A stretch of DNA of 63,549 bases from a virus: the IMG/VR virus record IMGVR_UViG_3300021598_000208, positions 1 through 63,549 of that record. The stretch is one strand, 5' to 3'. Under the pieces are notes generated by a model. The model made no database searches. It had not been told where the DNA came from and saw only the letters and a program-made list of their open reading frames with translations. Below, piece by piece: positions 27,756 through 34,244 of this stretch (the stretch's first letter is position 1; the number at the start of each line of letters is the position of its first letter). The position numbers and the translations under genes were made by a program.

Positions 27756-27837
27756 AGTCAGGGTAGGATTCGAACCTACAATTCGGAGACTGAGGTATTT
27801 AATCTCAGCTTTCGTCTACCATAACGACTTCCTGACT
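27756..27837 (-). tRNA. tRNA, probably Leu (UAA), with enlarged anticodon loop
   Basis: Read on the minus strand: 7-bp acceptor AGTCAGG/CCTGACT, D-arm GTC/GAC with GG in the loop and the Leu-like GGTAGAC, T-arm GTAGG-TTCGAAT-CCTAC, and a 10-base variable region. The anticodon stem CTGAG/CTCAG closes a 9-base loop, ATTAAATAC, instead of 7, so TAA is the likeliest anticodon but not certain. No CCA is encoded. The phage could use it to supplement Leu-UUA decoding, or it could be a degenerate copy. Confidence 0.75.
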
Positions 27838-27841
27838 TCCT

Positions 27842-27857
27842 GTGTCTTTGAAGACAC
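27842..27857. repeat. Copy of 16-bp palindrome beside the tRNA
   Basis: GTGTCTTTGAAGACAC lies 4 bases from the tRNA 5' end, between it and the exonuclease stop codon. Confidence 0.85.
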
Positions 27858-27882
27858 TTGCTTCGGGGGGAGCAAAAATAAT

Positions 27883-28629
27883 TTATAACAAGTACTCGTC
27901 AATGTAATAGTTTGCGATGTCATCTGATGGCTTAGAACTAAAGTACTTTTGGTATACCTCAATTGCTCTGCCAACTTTAGCCTCGCCACCCTTTACAAAG
28001 TCTTCTGTTGGTCTAAAGATACCAAGTACTCCTGTGCCCTTGTCGATTACGTAGAATACCAACGGCTTACCAAACAACTCCTGATAGATATAGCACTGAC
28101 TATCGTAGTTATATGCTTTGGCTGAATACTTAAACTTATGGATGTCTGATGTAGTCTTTAGGTCAATCACTGAATTATCTGTCACAATATCTGCCTTACC
28201 CTTCCACATCATTCCTTGAATATCTGCAACTGCCGGGGTCTCATACTGATTACCGGCTTTGTAAATCTCATCGTAGAACGCAATGTTGCCTTTTATGATG
28301 GATACAAGATTCTGAATCTCATCCTGCTCCTTCTTTAGCATACAGAATGGAAGATTGTTATCCTCGCAGAATGCTTTGTACTCTTTGGTTGTACGTGTGC
28401 TGACATCAACGAATGGCATAGACTTCGCCTTTTCAGGCTCCAAGATTAGCTGATGGAAGTATCTGCCATCCATAAACGCCTTGTTGTCTTCACGGGTCTT
28501 GCCGAAGTCTTGAGGATTGTTTAATAGAACTCCAATGTCTGAATTAGATAGGTAGTTCCTTCCAATACCATTGTAGTATTGGTTGTCATCACGCAGGAGC
28601 GTGAGCAATTCTGATTTGTTCTCTTCCAT
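27883..28629 (-). CDS. PD-(D/E)XK exonuclease (RecE/YqaJ-like)
   Basis: 248 aa. The active-site region reads MMWKGKADIVTDNSVIDLKT (residues about 135-155): an acidic residue in KADIV and D-x-K in IDLKTT, followed by AYNYDSQCYIYQELFG (helix with QxxxY). This is the pattern of phage 5'-3' recombination exonucleases that work with an annealing partner. The N-terminus YLSNSDIGVLLNNPQDF matches the usual lead-in. Next to an annealing protein (2 bases) and an SSB-like gene, it forms a typical lambda Red-type recombination set. Confidence 0.85.
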   Translation of the reverse strand: MEENKSELLTLLRDDNQYYNGIGRNYLSNSDIGVLLNNPQDFGKTREDNKAFMDGRYFHQLILEPEKAKSMPFVDVSTRTTKEYKAFCEDNNLPFCMLKKEQDEIQNLVSIIKGNIAFYDEIYKAGNQYETPAVADIQGMMWKGKADIVTDNSVIDLKTTSDIHKFKYSAKAYNYDSQCYIYQELFGKPLVFYVIDKGTGVLGIFRPTEDFVKGGEAKVGRAIEVYQKYFSSKPSDDIANYYIDEYLL

Positions 28630-28631
28630 TA

Positions 28632-29276
28632 TTATTGGTTGATTAGATTAGCGATTTCTTTCTTCAATGCAGGACTAATGCTGTACTTACGAGTGATTTG
28701 AGCGCCAATCTTATCAATACCCAAAGACTTGTTGTCTGTTACGTATTTGACTACTGCATCCCAATTCGCTGTACCTTTCTTTAAGTCAGGCAATACATCA
28801 TCCCCAACAGCAGGCGCTGTCTTCCTAACAGGCTCAGCTTTTGCTACTGATTCTCCTTCCGGTAAATCCTCTCCTGCATAAATATAAATCCCTAATCCAA
28901 ACATTGCGAGGTTCTTAACCAAGCAACGCATAATGGTTTTGTTGATGTCGAACGTAGTCGCAGCCTCAACCTTCTTGTCGCCAAAGCGTGTGCTATAGCT
29001 ATACTCGGTCTTCTTCATTGACTTGTTCTTGCCATCCATTACAGGCAACCACATCTCAAGCGTTTCGCCTTCGATGGTTACGGTAGTGTGGCACATAAAT
29101 CCAAGAGCATCGTCATACTCAGTCTCTAAGATTTTGTAGGTAGCATCAGGGCAGGCTCTTTTAGTTTCTGACCACGCCCACGCCCAAGATAAATAAGTTA
29201 GGTTGTCTTTCTTCTCAACGTGCTCGTTCACATTGATGGCGGATAGCCTCTCGAAAACTGTCTTTTTGTTTTCCAT
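28632..29276 (-). CDS. Rad52/Sak-like single-strand annealing protein (DUF1071 type)
   Basis: 214 aa. The N-terminal domain has NVNEHVEKKDNLTYLSWAWA and the later segment FDINKTIMRCLVKNLAMFGLG, both characteristic of Sak/DUF1071-type annealing proteins. A Lys/Ala/Pro linker leads to a small C-terminal domain. It anneals complementary strands made by the neighbouring exonuclease. Upstream is a repeated AATCAAATCAA leader ending at the ATG. Confidence 0.85.
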   Translation of the reverse strand: MENKKTVFERLSAINVNEHVEKKDNLTYLSWAWAWSETKRACPDATYKILETEYDDALGFMCHTTVTIEGETLEMWLPVMDGKNKSMKKTEYSYSTRFGDKKVEAATTFDINKTIMRCLVKNLAMFGLGIYIYAGEDLPEGESVAKAEPVRKTAPAVGDDVLPDLKKGTANWDAVVKYVTDNKSLGIDKIGAQITRKYSISPALKKEIANLINQ

Positions 29277-29309
29277 TTGATTTGATTTGATTATGATTGA
29301 TTGATTTGA

Positions 29310-29612
29310 TTAAATAAAAACTGCTCTCTCCATATCCTTCACAATAGAGACATAGTCTTTATCGTGTGTGATTCTCTGCTCAACCGCAGCGATTCCGTGA
29401 ATGATTGATGAGTGCTTGATGTCATAGCCCGCTTCATTCATAAACTTCTGTATGTATGTGATTTGCATAGGTCTCTTTGCGCATAAATAATACACCAAGT
29501 GCCGAGCATCTACGAACTCTCTCTTCTTTGATTTGGAGAATATATCCTCCTTGCTGATGCTGAATAGGTCTGCGACCCTTTCGACATACTGATTAAAAAC
29601 ATCTTGCTTCAT
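29310..29612 (-). CDS. Second DnaA domain IV-like protein
   Basis: 100 aa. The core KKREFVDARHLVYYLCAKRP and DIKHSSIIHGIAAVEQRI follow the DnaA domain IV pattern (two helices, a basic loop, then the H-S/T-S/T-I-x-H signature). It is shorter than the protein at 20865 and lacks the coiled-coil tail. It has its own promoter-like box and is first in the recombination operon. It may bind DnaA-box-like DNA or compete with host DnaA; this is inference. Confidence 0.75.
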   Translation of the reverse strand: MKQDVFNQYVERVADLFSISKEDIFSKSKKREFVDARHLVYYLCAKRPMQITYIQKFMNEAGYDIKHSSIIHGIAAVEQRITHDKDYVSIVKDMERAVFI

Positions 29613-29634
29613 ATACCTGATTTAATTAGGGGAA

Positions 29635-29642
29635 CAAATATA
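29635..29642 (-). promoter_or_regulatory. Bacteroidota-type promoter (TATATTTG on minus strand)
   Basis: A perfect TAnnTTTG box 22 bases before the start of the second DnaA-like gene, with TTTG further upstream at 29654-29657 (spacing shorter than ideal). It probably drives the recombination operon. Confidence 0.55.
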
Positions 29643-29666
29643 GTGAATTTGTTCAAACATTGTTCA

Positions 29667-29912
29667 TTAATTTTTTTCTTTTTTATCAATTAGCATAGAC
29701 TCTGCCTCATCGAGTGACTTGCTTGATAAGTCTTCTGATATGTAAAACTCTCCGGTCTTTAGCAATTGGATGTAACTACCATCATAGTAGTGTACAACGT
29801 CTGTGCAGTCTTTGTGTAGGATTTCGGCAGGATTGTTTTTAAGAAATGAATCTCGTGCGGTGAACCTACCTGAATCAATAATTCTCGCTCTTTCTTCTGT
29901 TGTAATAGCCAT
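29667..29912 (-). CDS. Small hypothetical protein (81 aa)
   Basis: Start chosen at the ATG at 29912, which follows CACAAATCAAATCCT; the longer open frame upstream would run into the promoter. The content is mixed (MAITTEERARIIDSGRFTAR ... HYYDGSYIQLLKTGEFYISE). The strand-rich middle could be a small beta domain. Function unknown. Confidence 0.55.
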   Translation of the reverse strand: MAITTEERARIIDSGRFTARDSFLKNNPAEILHKDCTDVVHYYDGSYIQLLKTGEFYISEDLSSKSLDEAESMLIDKKEKN

Positions 29913-29964
29913 AGGATTTGATTTGTGCCCACCGAAGTGGGCGTTAATTAGATTAAATTCCGTA

Positions 29965-29972
29965 CAAATATA
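29965..29972 (-). promoter_or_regulatory. Bacteroidota-type promoter (TATATTTG on minus strand)
   Basis: Perfect TAnnTTTG box 53 bases upstream of the gene at 29912, with TTG about 23 bases further upstream. It lies just after the stop of the 105-aa gene. Confidence 0.55.
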
Positions 29973-29978
29973 GTACAA

Positions 29979-30296
29979 TTATTTGTAAAAAACAAGGTCT
30001 GAATATTTTACATACACAAAACCATCGTGAGTGATTTTGTCTGCGCTGTCCCAAGATTCTTTCGTGATGATGTGACCATCCGGAAACTTAGGATTTGATT
30101 CCAACTCCTGCTTTAACTTCTGAACGTAGAGCGTGGCATCCATCAACTCTTCTTGAAGATGGTTTAGCCATTGAATTAGCGTCAGTTCATTCTCCTCAAG
30201 TGTCGTCCCGTATTTCTTAACGCCCACATCTGAGCGACTGCTGAATTTTGAAATGACATTCTCAACGACTCTGTCTTTTTTTTCTTGATTATCCAT
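29979..30296 (-). CDS. Conserved phage protein, possibly MazG-like
   Basis: 105 aa. The central segment SDVGVKKYGTTLEENELTLI then WLNHLQEELMDATLYVQKLK is a widespread phage motif whose EExxxD pattern resembles all-alpha NTP pyrophosphohydrolases. The C-terminal 40 residues (ESWDSADKITHDGFVYVKYS) differ from MazG. Nucleotide hydrolase function is possible but not shown. It overlaps the downstream end of the next gene by 8 bases. Confidence 0.55.
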   Translation of the reverse strand: MDNQEKKDRVVENVISKFSSRSDVGVKKYGTTLEENELTLIQWLNHLQEELMDATLYVQKLKQELESNPKFPDGHIITKESWDSADKITHDGFVYVKYSDLVFYK

Positions 30297-30684
30297 AAAT
30301 AACCTCCCCCATAGTTAGATATTGAAATACTACATCTGCTGAACCGGCATCGCCTTCCTGACGCATATGTCTCTCCAACGCCCACCTCTCATCACTATCT
30401 GATAGCAACTGAAGACGTGCTTGCAATGTTCCACGTGTAATAATACCAACTACCTCATCTTCGTCCATTGCGTCATTGATTGGTACTTTCACATCGTGGT
30501 CTAAGATAGCCTTTACTATTGCTGTGCTCAGGTATGGGTCTTCGCTCTTAGGCACTGCCTTCCTGATTGCTGCTACTGAATCGTCAGGTAGGTAATACCA
30601 ATAGTTACTGCCACCTTCTAATGCTGTTACAAAAATGTCTTCTAAGACTTCTCTGCTTACTCCTTGAATGATTTTGATTTCCAT
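30289..30684 (-). CDS. Conserved phage protein (GGSNYWY family)
   Basis: 131 aa. The N-terminal half contains LEDIFVTALEGGSNYWYYLP, a motif I recognise from a family of uncharacterised proteins found in many tailed phages. The C-terminal half is helical (TLQARLQLLSDSDERWALERH) and ends with a strand-like segment. No biochemical role is known to me. Confidence 0.65.
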   Translation of the reverse strand: MEIKIIQGVSREVLEDIFVTALEGGSNYWYYLPDDSVAAIRKAVPKSEDPYLSTAIVKAILDHDVKVPINDAMDEDEVVGIITRGTLQARLQLLSDSDERWALERHMRQEGDAGSADVVFQYLTMGEVIYG

Positions 30685-30685
30685 A

Positions 30686-31006
30686 TTAATCTTGATTTTG
30701 AATTGATTTGATTTCTAATGTGTCGCACGCATCGTCAATGGCATTCCATATTTGCTCGATGGTTGCTGTGTTTGTAAGTGCCATATCAAGAACCTGCTGT
30801 GCCTGTTCCTGTGTGCATTCGTAGTTCTCTGTCACGTCATCTGTCATCCAAAGATTTTCTACAAAGTAGCCTTTCTTCCGGAGCAGTGCCCGTGCCTCAA
30901 GTACGTCTTTTAATTTGTTTTTTGCCTCAATTAACTGACCTCGTAGGTAGTCGATTTCAAGATTGGCGGAGGCAATTGCGCTCATCTCGTAGTGATTTTT
31001 TGACAT
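30686..31006 (-). CDS. Conserved small early protein (coiled coil plus GYFVENLWM domain)
   Basis: 106 aa. A helical N-terminus (NLEIDYLRGQLIEAKNKLKDVL) is followed by a compact motif, KKGYFVENLWMTDDV, then NYECTQEQAQQVLDMALTN, which I have seen often in phages and mobile elements of Bacteroidota. Function unknown. It overlaps the membrane protein upstream by 25 bases. Confidence 0.65.
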   Translation of the reverse strand: MSKNHYEMSAIASANLEIDYLRGQLIEAKNKLKDVLEARALLRKKGYFVENLWMTDDVTENYECTQEQAQQVLDMALTNTATIEQIWNAIDDACDTLEIKSIQNQD

Positions 31007-31152
31007 ATGGTTTTGATTAATGGTTTACTAAAACTTACTATTTCTACAACCACAAGCAGCACAATAGCTGCCGGCAGCGATATAACGAAGAACCATACCA
31101 CCTGCACAAGCAGGTAGCACACCCCGTATAATGTTTTAAAAAATGATTTCAT
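30982..31152 (-). CDS. Small membrane protein (56 aa)
   Basis: Start set at the ATG at 31152. The N-terminal half and middle hold two hydrophobic stretches (LYGVCYLLVQVVWFFVISL and AAIVLLVVVEIV), followed by a basic end (KPLIKTICQKITTR). It overlaps both neighbours (17 and 25 bases), consistent with a translationally coupled early gene. It could be an inner-membrane protein affecting the host or superinfection. Confidence 0.5.
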   Translation of the reverse strand: MKSFFKTLYGVCYLLVQVVWFFVISLPAAIVLLVVVEIVSFSKPLIKTICQKITTR

Positions 31153-31363
31153 CTGTGTCTCCATTGTCTGTAAGTATTACGGATTTAGGATAGGCTTCTC
31201 GTAGTGCCTGCACGTAGTCGTCATTGCTGAATACAAAGTCACTCTCCCGCTCCTCATCAATCATTGGTTGAATGACTGAACGGATTTGCTTTTCGTTTAA
31301 TTGCGTTCCGAGTATAAAACTCTCCTCGTCCCACGCTGATGTTTTGATTCTGAAGATGTTCAT
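31136..31363 (-). CDS. Small hypothetical protein (75 aa)
   Basis: Start at the ATG at 31363, which overlaps the stop of the 48-aa gene as ATGA. Acidic, with IKTSAWDEESFILGTQLNEK and a helix near YVQALREAYPKSVI. Function unknown; the tight overlaps support expression. Confidence 0.55.
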   Translation of the reverse strand: MNIFRIKTSAWDEESFILGTQLNEKQIRSVIQPMIDEERESDFVFSNDDYVQALREAYPKSVILTDNGDTDEIIF

Positions 31364-31506
31364 TTGTCTTGATTTTTTTGTTTTAAAATGTGTGCGACTT
31401 TGCGTCTCACAATTACTTTTAAGAATTTGTATGTGCAATAAGAACCTAATACCATACCTGCCATTGCACTAAAGAAGCAGGATACGAATAAAACAATTTG
31501 ATTCAT
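31360..31506 (-). CDS. Tiny membrane protein (48 aa) directly behind a hammerhead ribozyme
   Basis: ATG at 31506, TGA at 31362-31360 overlapping the next ATG (ATGA). The sequence starts MNQIVLFVSCFFSAMAGMVL, a single hydrophobic helix of about 20 residues, followed by a basic tail (VIVRRKVAHILKQKNQDK). It begins 24 bases downstream of ribozyme 3. The function is unknown; topology and size resemble small phage membrane effectors. Confidence 0.6.
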   Translation of the reverse strand: MNQIVLFVSCFFSAMAGMVLGSYCTYKFLKVIVRRKVAHILKQKNQDK

Positions 31507-31530
31507 AGCCAATTAAATTTAATAAAATTT

Positions 31531-31580
31531 CCGTTTCATCCTTTTAGAATCATCAGTCGGGACAACTCATCCCGATACGG
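31531..31580 (-). ncRNA. Hammerhead ribozyme 3 (type III)
   Basis: Minus-strand RNA: stem III CCGU/ACGG, cleavage site GUA, stem I UCGGGA/UCCCGA (loop UGAGUUG), core CUGAUGA, a weak stem II (UUCU/GGAU with one mismatch and one G-U pair) and core GAAA. Cleavage is predicted between 31576 and 31575. It lies between the GATase/GGCT fusion gene and the 48-aa gene. Confidence 0.75.
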
Positions 31581-31586
31581 AGGGCA

Positions 31587-31602
31587 GTGTCTTTGAAGAC
31601 AC
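31587..31602. repeat. Copy of 16-bp palindrome, just upstream of ribozyme 3
   Basis: GTGTCTTTGAAGACAC, extended by AGGG/CCCT beyond a CA/CA mismatch, giving a stem-loop that would cap the 3' end of the RNA released by the ribozyme. Confidence 0.85.
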
Positions 31603-31617
31603 CACCCTGAGCCAAGA

Positions 31618-32718
31618 CTAAGGTCGGAATCGTAGAACCTCAGTCTCAGTGAACCACTCATCGCAACCACTACAATGGTAGTTCGCAAACATATCGTGCT
31701 CTAAATCGTGGAAGCAATTTACACAAAACGGCTTCTCATTCTCGATGTCGAAGTCACAATCATCGCAATCATCATCCAATATGTCAAGCAGGTTTAACTG
31801 AACGCCACTGCTCGCAGGAATAAACTCTTCACTCTCCAATTCGTCCTGCTCATCATACCAAGCAAGTTTGTTTGAATACTGCTCGTATGTCTTATGGTGC
31901 TCCTCGCCTTTGCCACTCTGCTTGCTGTTGAAATATATCCAACAGGTAACGCTCTTACCTTTGAGCATAACCTGAATTAGTTTCCTCCTGTACCAAACAG
32001 GATGTCCCTCCAATGCGTCCAACTGCGTAAGCGTGTAATTACTTACTTTGAATACATCGACATCGACATTGTGCCCTGTGCCTTTGTCCTCAATCAGATA
32101 GGGCAATCCTTTAATCACTAATGGATACTTGTCTTTTGTCTCGCCACTGCCTAAAAATTTTGAGGTAGTAAGGTAACGGTTGTAATTGCTGTAACCTTTT
32201 TTTAGCGTGCCATATACAGCAATCAAATGGTCTTCAAAGACATTGTCTTTGCTGTACCAAACGCCATCCCTGTGTGTCCACAATTCTCTGTTGTAAATTT
32301 GAAATGTCCGGCTGAATGTATTGATGGTCACGAATCTGCAATCAAACTGCTCAAGATGACTTTTCCACTTGTGACGTGGAATTTCTCCGAGGTTCTCTGC
32401 CAAATGGCGTGAGTCACTTTTCTTTGCTGTGCCTAATGTACGGATAGTCCCGTTCATCATAAGCCACTCCTGTTTGTTGCTGCCGCATCTGAATGGGTGC
32501 GTGTTCTCTTTGTTGATAGCGCCAATGGTAGCATACCTGAAATGCGCAATGTAAGGTCTGTCTGTGTAAAGTACTTTGTACTCTGTAGATTTGTGGTAAG
32601 ATACCTCAAAAGTATCCAACCAAATAACGCCAAGTCCGTGAGGGTTTATTCTCGCTGATGTCTTAGCAACTTCTTTCGGGACAACTCGTCCCTTTTGCTT
32701 GATAATGATAACGCACAT
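31618..32718 (-). CDS. Class II glutamine amidotransferase / gamma-glutamylcyclotransferase fusion
   Basis: 366 aa from the ATG at 32718, chosen because it puts the catalytic Cys at position 2 (MCVIII), as Ntn-type class II amidotransferases need. The GATase domain has AHFRYATIG (R61), THPF, MNGTI (N89, G90) and SDS (D102). The second domain is GGCT/AIG2-like: YGTLKKG (169-175) and LDALEGHPVWYRR with the likely catalytic E237. The C-terminus holds a zinc-ribbon CVNC...CSGC. Predicted chemistry: release of ammonia from glutamine amides and cyclisation of gamma-glutamyl amines. It sits in the same early block as an amidoligase (34321), suggesting a shared pathway. Confidence 0.85.
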   Translation of the reverse strand: MCVIIIKQKGRVVPKEVAKTSARINPHGLGVIWLDTFEVSYHKSTEYKVLYTDRPYIAHFRYATIGAINKENTHPFRCGSNKQEWLMMNGTIRTLGTAKKSDSRHLAENLGEIPRHKWKSHLEQFDCRFVTINTFSRTFQIYNRELWTHRDGVWYSKDNVFEDHLIAVYGTLKKGYSNYNRYLTTSKFLGSGETKDKYPLVIKGLPYLIEDKGTGHNVDVDVFKVSNYTLTQLDALEGHPVWYRRKLIQVMLKGKSVTCWIYFNSKQSGKGEEHHKTYEQYSNKLAWYDEQDELESEEFIPASSGVQLNLLDILDDDCDDCDFDIENEKPFCVNCFHDLEHDMFANYHCSGCDEWFTETEVLRFRP

Positions 32719-32738
32719 ACTGATTTGATTTGTGGGCA

Positions 32739-32754
32739 GTGTCTTTGAAGACAC
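32739..32754. repeat. Copy of 16-bp palindrome upstream of GATase/GGCT gene
   Basis: GTGTCTTTGAAGACAC, 20 bases before the start codon and within the leader after the promoter-like box at 32811-32818. Confidence 0.85.
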
Positions 32755-32810
32755 AGAACCCGATTATTGAACTGATATTGAACGAAGATACGACATAAAT
32801 TAGACATATC

Positions 32811-32818
32811 CAAATTTA
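32811..32818 (-). promoter_or_regulatory. Possible promoter (TAAATTTG on minus strand)
   Basis: TAnnTTTG match in the gap between the 53-aa gene and the GATase/GGCT gene, about 93 bases before its ATG. No clear -33 box was identified. Confidence 0.35.
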
Positions 32819-32822
32819 TTTT

Positions 32823-32984
32823 TTAATAAACTTTCTTTGCCCTGAATTTTGTTCGCTCTAAATGGGGTCTGTCCACAATGAATTTGTAGTACGCCTTGTC
32901 AACAGCCTCCCACTTTGTGTGGGCGACTACTGACCATACGCATACCTGTCCATAGAATACTTTGAAATAATGTTGACTTTCCAT
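32823..32984 (-). CDS. Small hypothetical protein (53 aa)
   Basis: ATG at 32984 preceded by AAATCAAGTCAAT, stop TAA at 32825-32823. It reads MESQHYFKVFYGQVCVWSVV, with basic and aromatic residues, and ends FRAKKVY. The leader motif and lack of overlap support expression. Function unknown. Confidence 0.5.
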   Translation of the reverse strand: MESQHYFKVFYGQVCVWSVVAHTKWEAVDKAYYKFIVDRPHLERTKFRAKKVY

Positions 32985-33002
32985 ATTGACTTGATTTAAA
33001 AA

Positions 33003-33284
33003 TTAATAATCATCTTCCAACCTTTCACCTGCATAGGACTCATCGAAGTACCTATCCTTCCTGTACGGATACTTGTCACTCTCGTAACAATCTCCACACC
33101 AATGCCCTGTGCTGTACCCATAGGCGTCACTCTCTTCGCTAACGTTTGCCTTAGTACCACAGCCCCTGCAAGGGACTAAGTTCTCATTGCAACGCTCACA
33201 TAGATTTTCGTCAAACCACATATCGTGGTGACCTTGGGAGCACCCACATCCTGAGCACTCCCATACATCATTTGCTCTTGTCAT
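33003..33284 (-). CDS. Small zinc-finger-like protein (93 aa)
   Basis: Four cysteine clusters: CSGCGCSQGHH, CERCNENL, CRGCGTK and CGDC. Together they could form two zinc ribbons or rubredoxin-like knuckles. The C-terminus is acidic and Tyr-rich (YRKDRYFDESYAGERLEDDY). A DNA- or RNA-binding adaptor is plausible. One base from the next gene upstream. Confidence 0.6.
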   Translation of the reverse strand: MTRANDVWECSGCGCSQGHHDMWFDENLCERCNENLVPCRGCGTKANVSEESDAYGYSTGHWCGDCYESDKYPYRKDRYFDESYAGERLEDDY

Positions 33285-33285
33285 C

Positions 33286-33480
33286 TTACTTTCTTTTTGA
33301 TACGTGATAGATTCTGATGCCGTTCTCGATTTTCATATCGATGGGATACACATCCACCAAGACATTGAGGTAGTACTTATACTCCTTTAATTTGTCCTCC
33401 GGTAGATATAATAGCCTGTCGATTACATCTTGAATGGTTTCGTTTCTTTGTTGTTCGGTTGTCATTTGTTCCTTTGTCAT
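33286..33480 (-). CDS. Small hypothetical protein (64 aa)
   Basis: Starts after AAATCAAAAT. Helical first half (TEQQRNETIQDVIDRLLYLP) with DKLKEYKYYLNVLVDVYPID. Function unknown. Confidence 0.5.
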   Translation of the reverse strand: MTKEQMTTEQQRNETIQDVIDRLLYLPEDKLKEYKYYLNVLVDVYPIDMKIENGIRIYHVSKRK

Positions 33481-33492
33481 TTTGATTTGATT

Positions 33493-33618
33493 TTAGTTTT
33501 TTGAATTTGAAGAGATTTCATCTCTCCAATGTTGAATTAAAGTTTTAACAAACACGTATAAAACGATGACTGACAGGCTAATAACTAAAGCCTCTAAAAT
33601 TGTGATGTGTGTGCCCAT
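33493..33618 (-). CDS. Tiny membrane protein (41 aa)
   Basis: ATG at 33618 directly preceded by AAAATCAAATCAA. One hydrophobic helix (ITILEALVISLSVIVLYVFV) then a short hydrophilic end (HWRDEISSNSKN). A second small single-span protein in the early block, like the 48-aa one at 31360. Confidence 0.5.
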   Translation of the reverse strand: MGTHITILEALVISLSVIVLYVFVKTLIQHWRDEISSNSKN

Positions 33619-33637
33619 TTGATTTGATTTTATTGGT

Positions 33638-33853
33638 TTACAATTGAACGCCTAAAACGTCCTTTAATGATTTTGAAATAAATTCGTGACCTCGGCTGAA
33701 TCTATCTTTGATAGTTATTCTGCCAATTTTTAAAGTCCACGTTCCATCTGAAAATTTTGTGATGGTTGACACAGGCGCTGTCTCATCAGGAATAAATCCT
33801 TCCTGTCTGAATACTCCCTGCACTTTCATAGTAAATAAAACATCTTGTCTCAT
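33638..33853 (-). CDS. Small hypothetical protein directly behind a hammerhead ribozyme (71 aa)
   Basis: The ATG at 33853 follows TTAAATCAAATCAA; an upstream extension would run through ribozyme 2 and is rejected. Strand-rich content (TMKVQGVFRQEGFIPDET, GTWTLKIGRITIKDRF). Function unknown. Confidence 0.5.
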   Translation of the reverse strand: MRQDVLFTMKVQGVFRQEGFIPDETAPVSTITKFSDGTWTLKIGRITIKDRFSRGHEFISKSLKDVLGVQL

Positions 33854-33874
33854 TTGATTTGATTTAAATGGTTT

Positions 33875-33925
33875 CCTGTTTCGTCCTGTTAGACTCATCA
33901 GGCAAGGCAAACACCTTGCGACAGG
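33875..33925 (-). ncRNA. Hammerhead ribozyme 2 (type III)
   Basis: Minus-strand RNA: stem III CCUGU/ACAGG, cleavage site GUC, stem I GCAAGG/CCUUGC with loop UGUUUG, core CUGAUGA, stem II GUC/GAC with loop UAACAG, core GAAA. Predicted cleavage between 33920 and 33919. Located 21 bases before the 71-aa gene. Confidence 0.85.
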
Positions 33926-33927
33926 CT

Positions 33928-33943
33928 GTGTCTTTGAAGACAC
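33928..33943. repeat. Copy of 16-bp palindrome, 2 bases upstream of ribozyme 2
   Basis: GTGTCTTTGAAGACAC extended to CTGTGTCTT/AAGACACAG, starting 9 bases after the stop of the 82-aa gene. Confidence 0.88.
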
Positions 33944-33952
33944 AGGCTCTTT

Positions 33953-34201
33953 TTAGAATCTGTGATACATCGACCCTTTTGCATTCGGGAAAACTGACCT
34001 ATCATATTTGTTGTTTTCAACCCATTTATCGTAACCTTCTAGCAATGCTTTGAACTCTGCCTCGTGGTTTACAGGGTCAAGTTTAACGCACATCAGGTTG
34101 TCCTCAATTTTAGAAAATTTAATTTTTGATTCTGTCAGGTAGCAATCCCACACTTTACTAAAATCAAAATAGTAATGCTCTTGAACGTTTTTAAATGTCA
34201 T
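33953..34201 (-). CDS. Small hypothetical protein (82 aa)
   Basis: Start at the ATG at 34201 (an upstream TTG lies in a hairpin between ribozyme and gene). The N-terminus TFKNVQEHYYFDFSKVWDCY is strand-like and the C-terminus contains FKALLEGYDKWVENNKYDRS. It lies between ribozymes 1 and 2. Function unknown. Confidence 0.5.
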   Translation of the reverse strand: MTFKNVQEHYYFDFSKVWDCYLTESKIKFSKIEDNLMCVKLDPVNHEAEFKALLEGYDKWVENNKYDRSVFPNAKGSMYHRF

Positions 34202-34216
34202 TTTATTTGGTTTTGT

Positions 34217-34234
34217 GGAGGGTTTCAAACCTCC
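34217..34234 (-). promoter_or_regulatory. Stem-loop between ribozyme 1 and start codon
   Basis: GGAGG/CCTCC with a short loop, 15 bases before the ATG at 34201; it would form in the 3' product of ribozyme cleavage and could shape translation. Confidence 0.4.
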
Positions 34235-34244
34235 GGTTTTAAAT

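Noticed and set aside
32678-32692. Hairpin GGGACAACTCGTCCC resembling stem I of ribozyme 3
   Set aside because: No CUGAUGA or GAAA core nearby and it lies inside the GATase coding sequence.
33770-33795. Another TCATCAG (CTGATGA on minus) within the 71-aa gene
   Set aside because: No GAAA core and no stem II or III; not a hammerhead.
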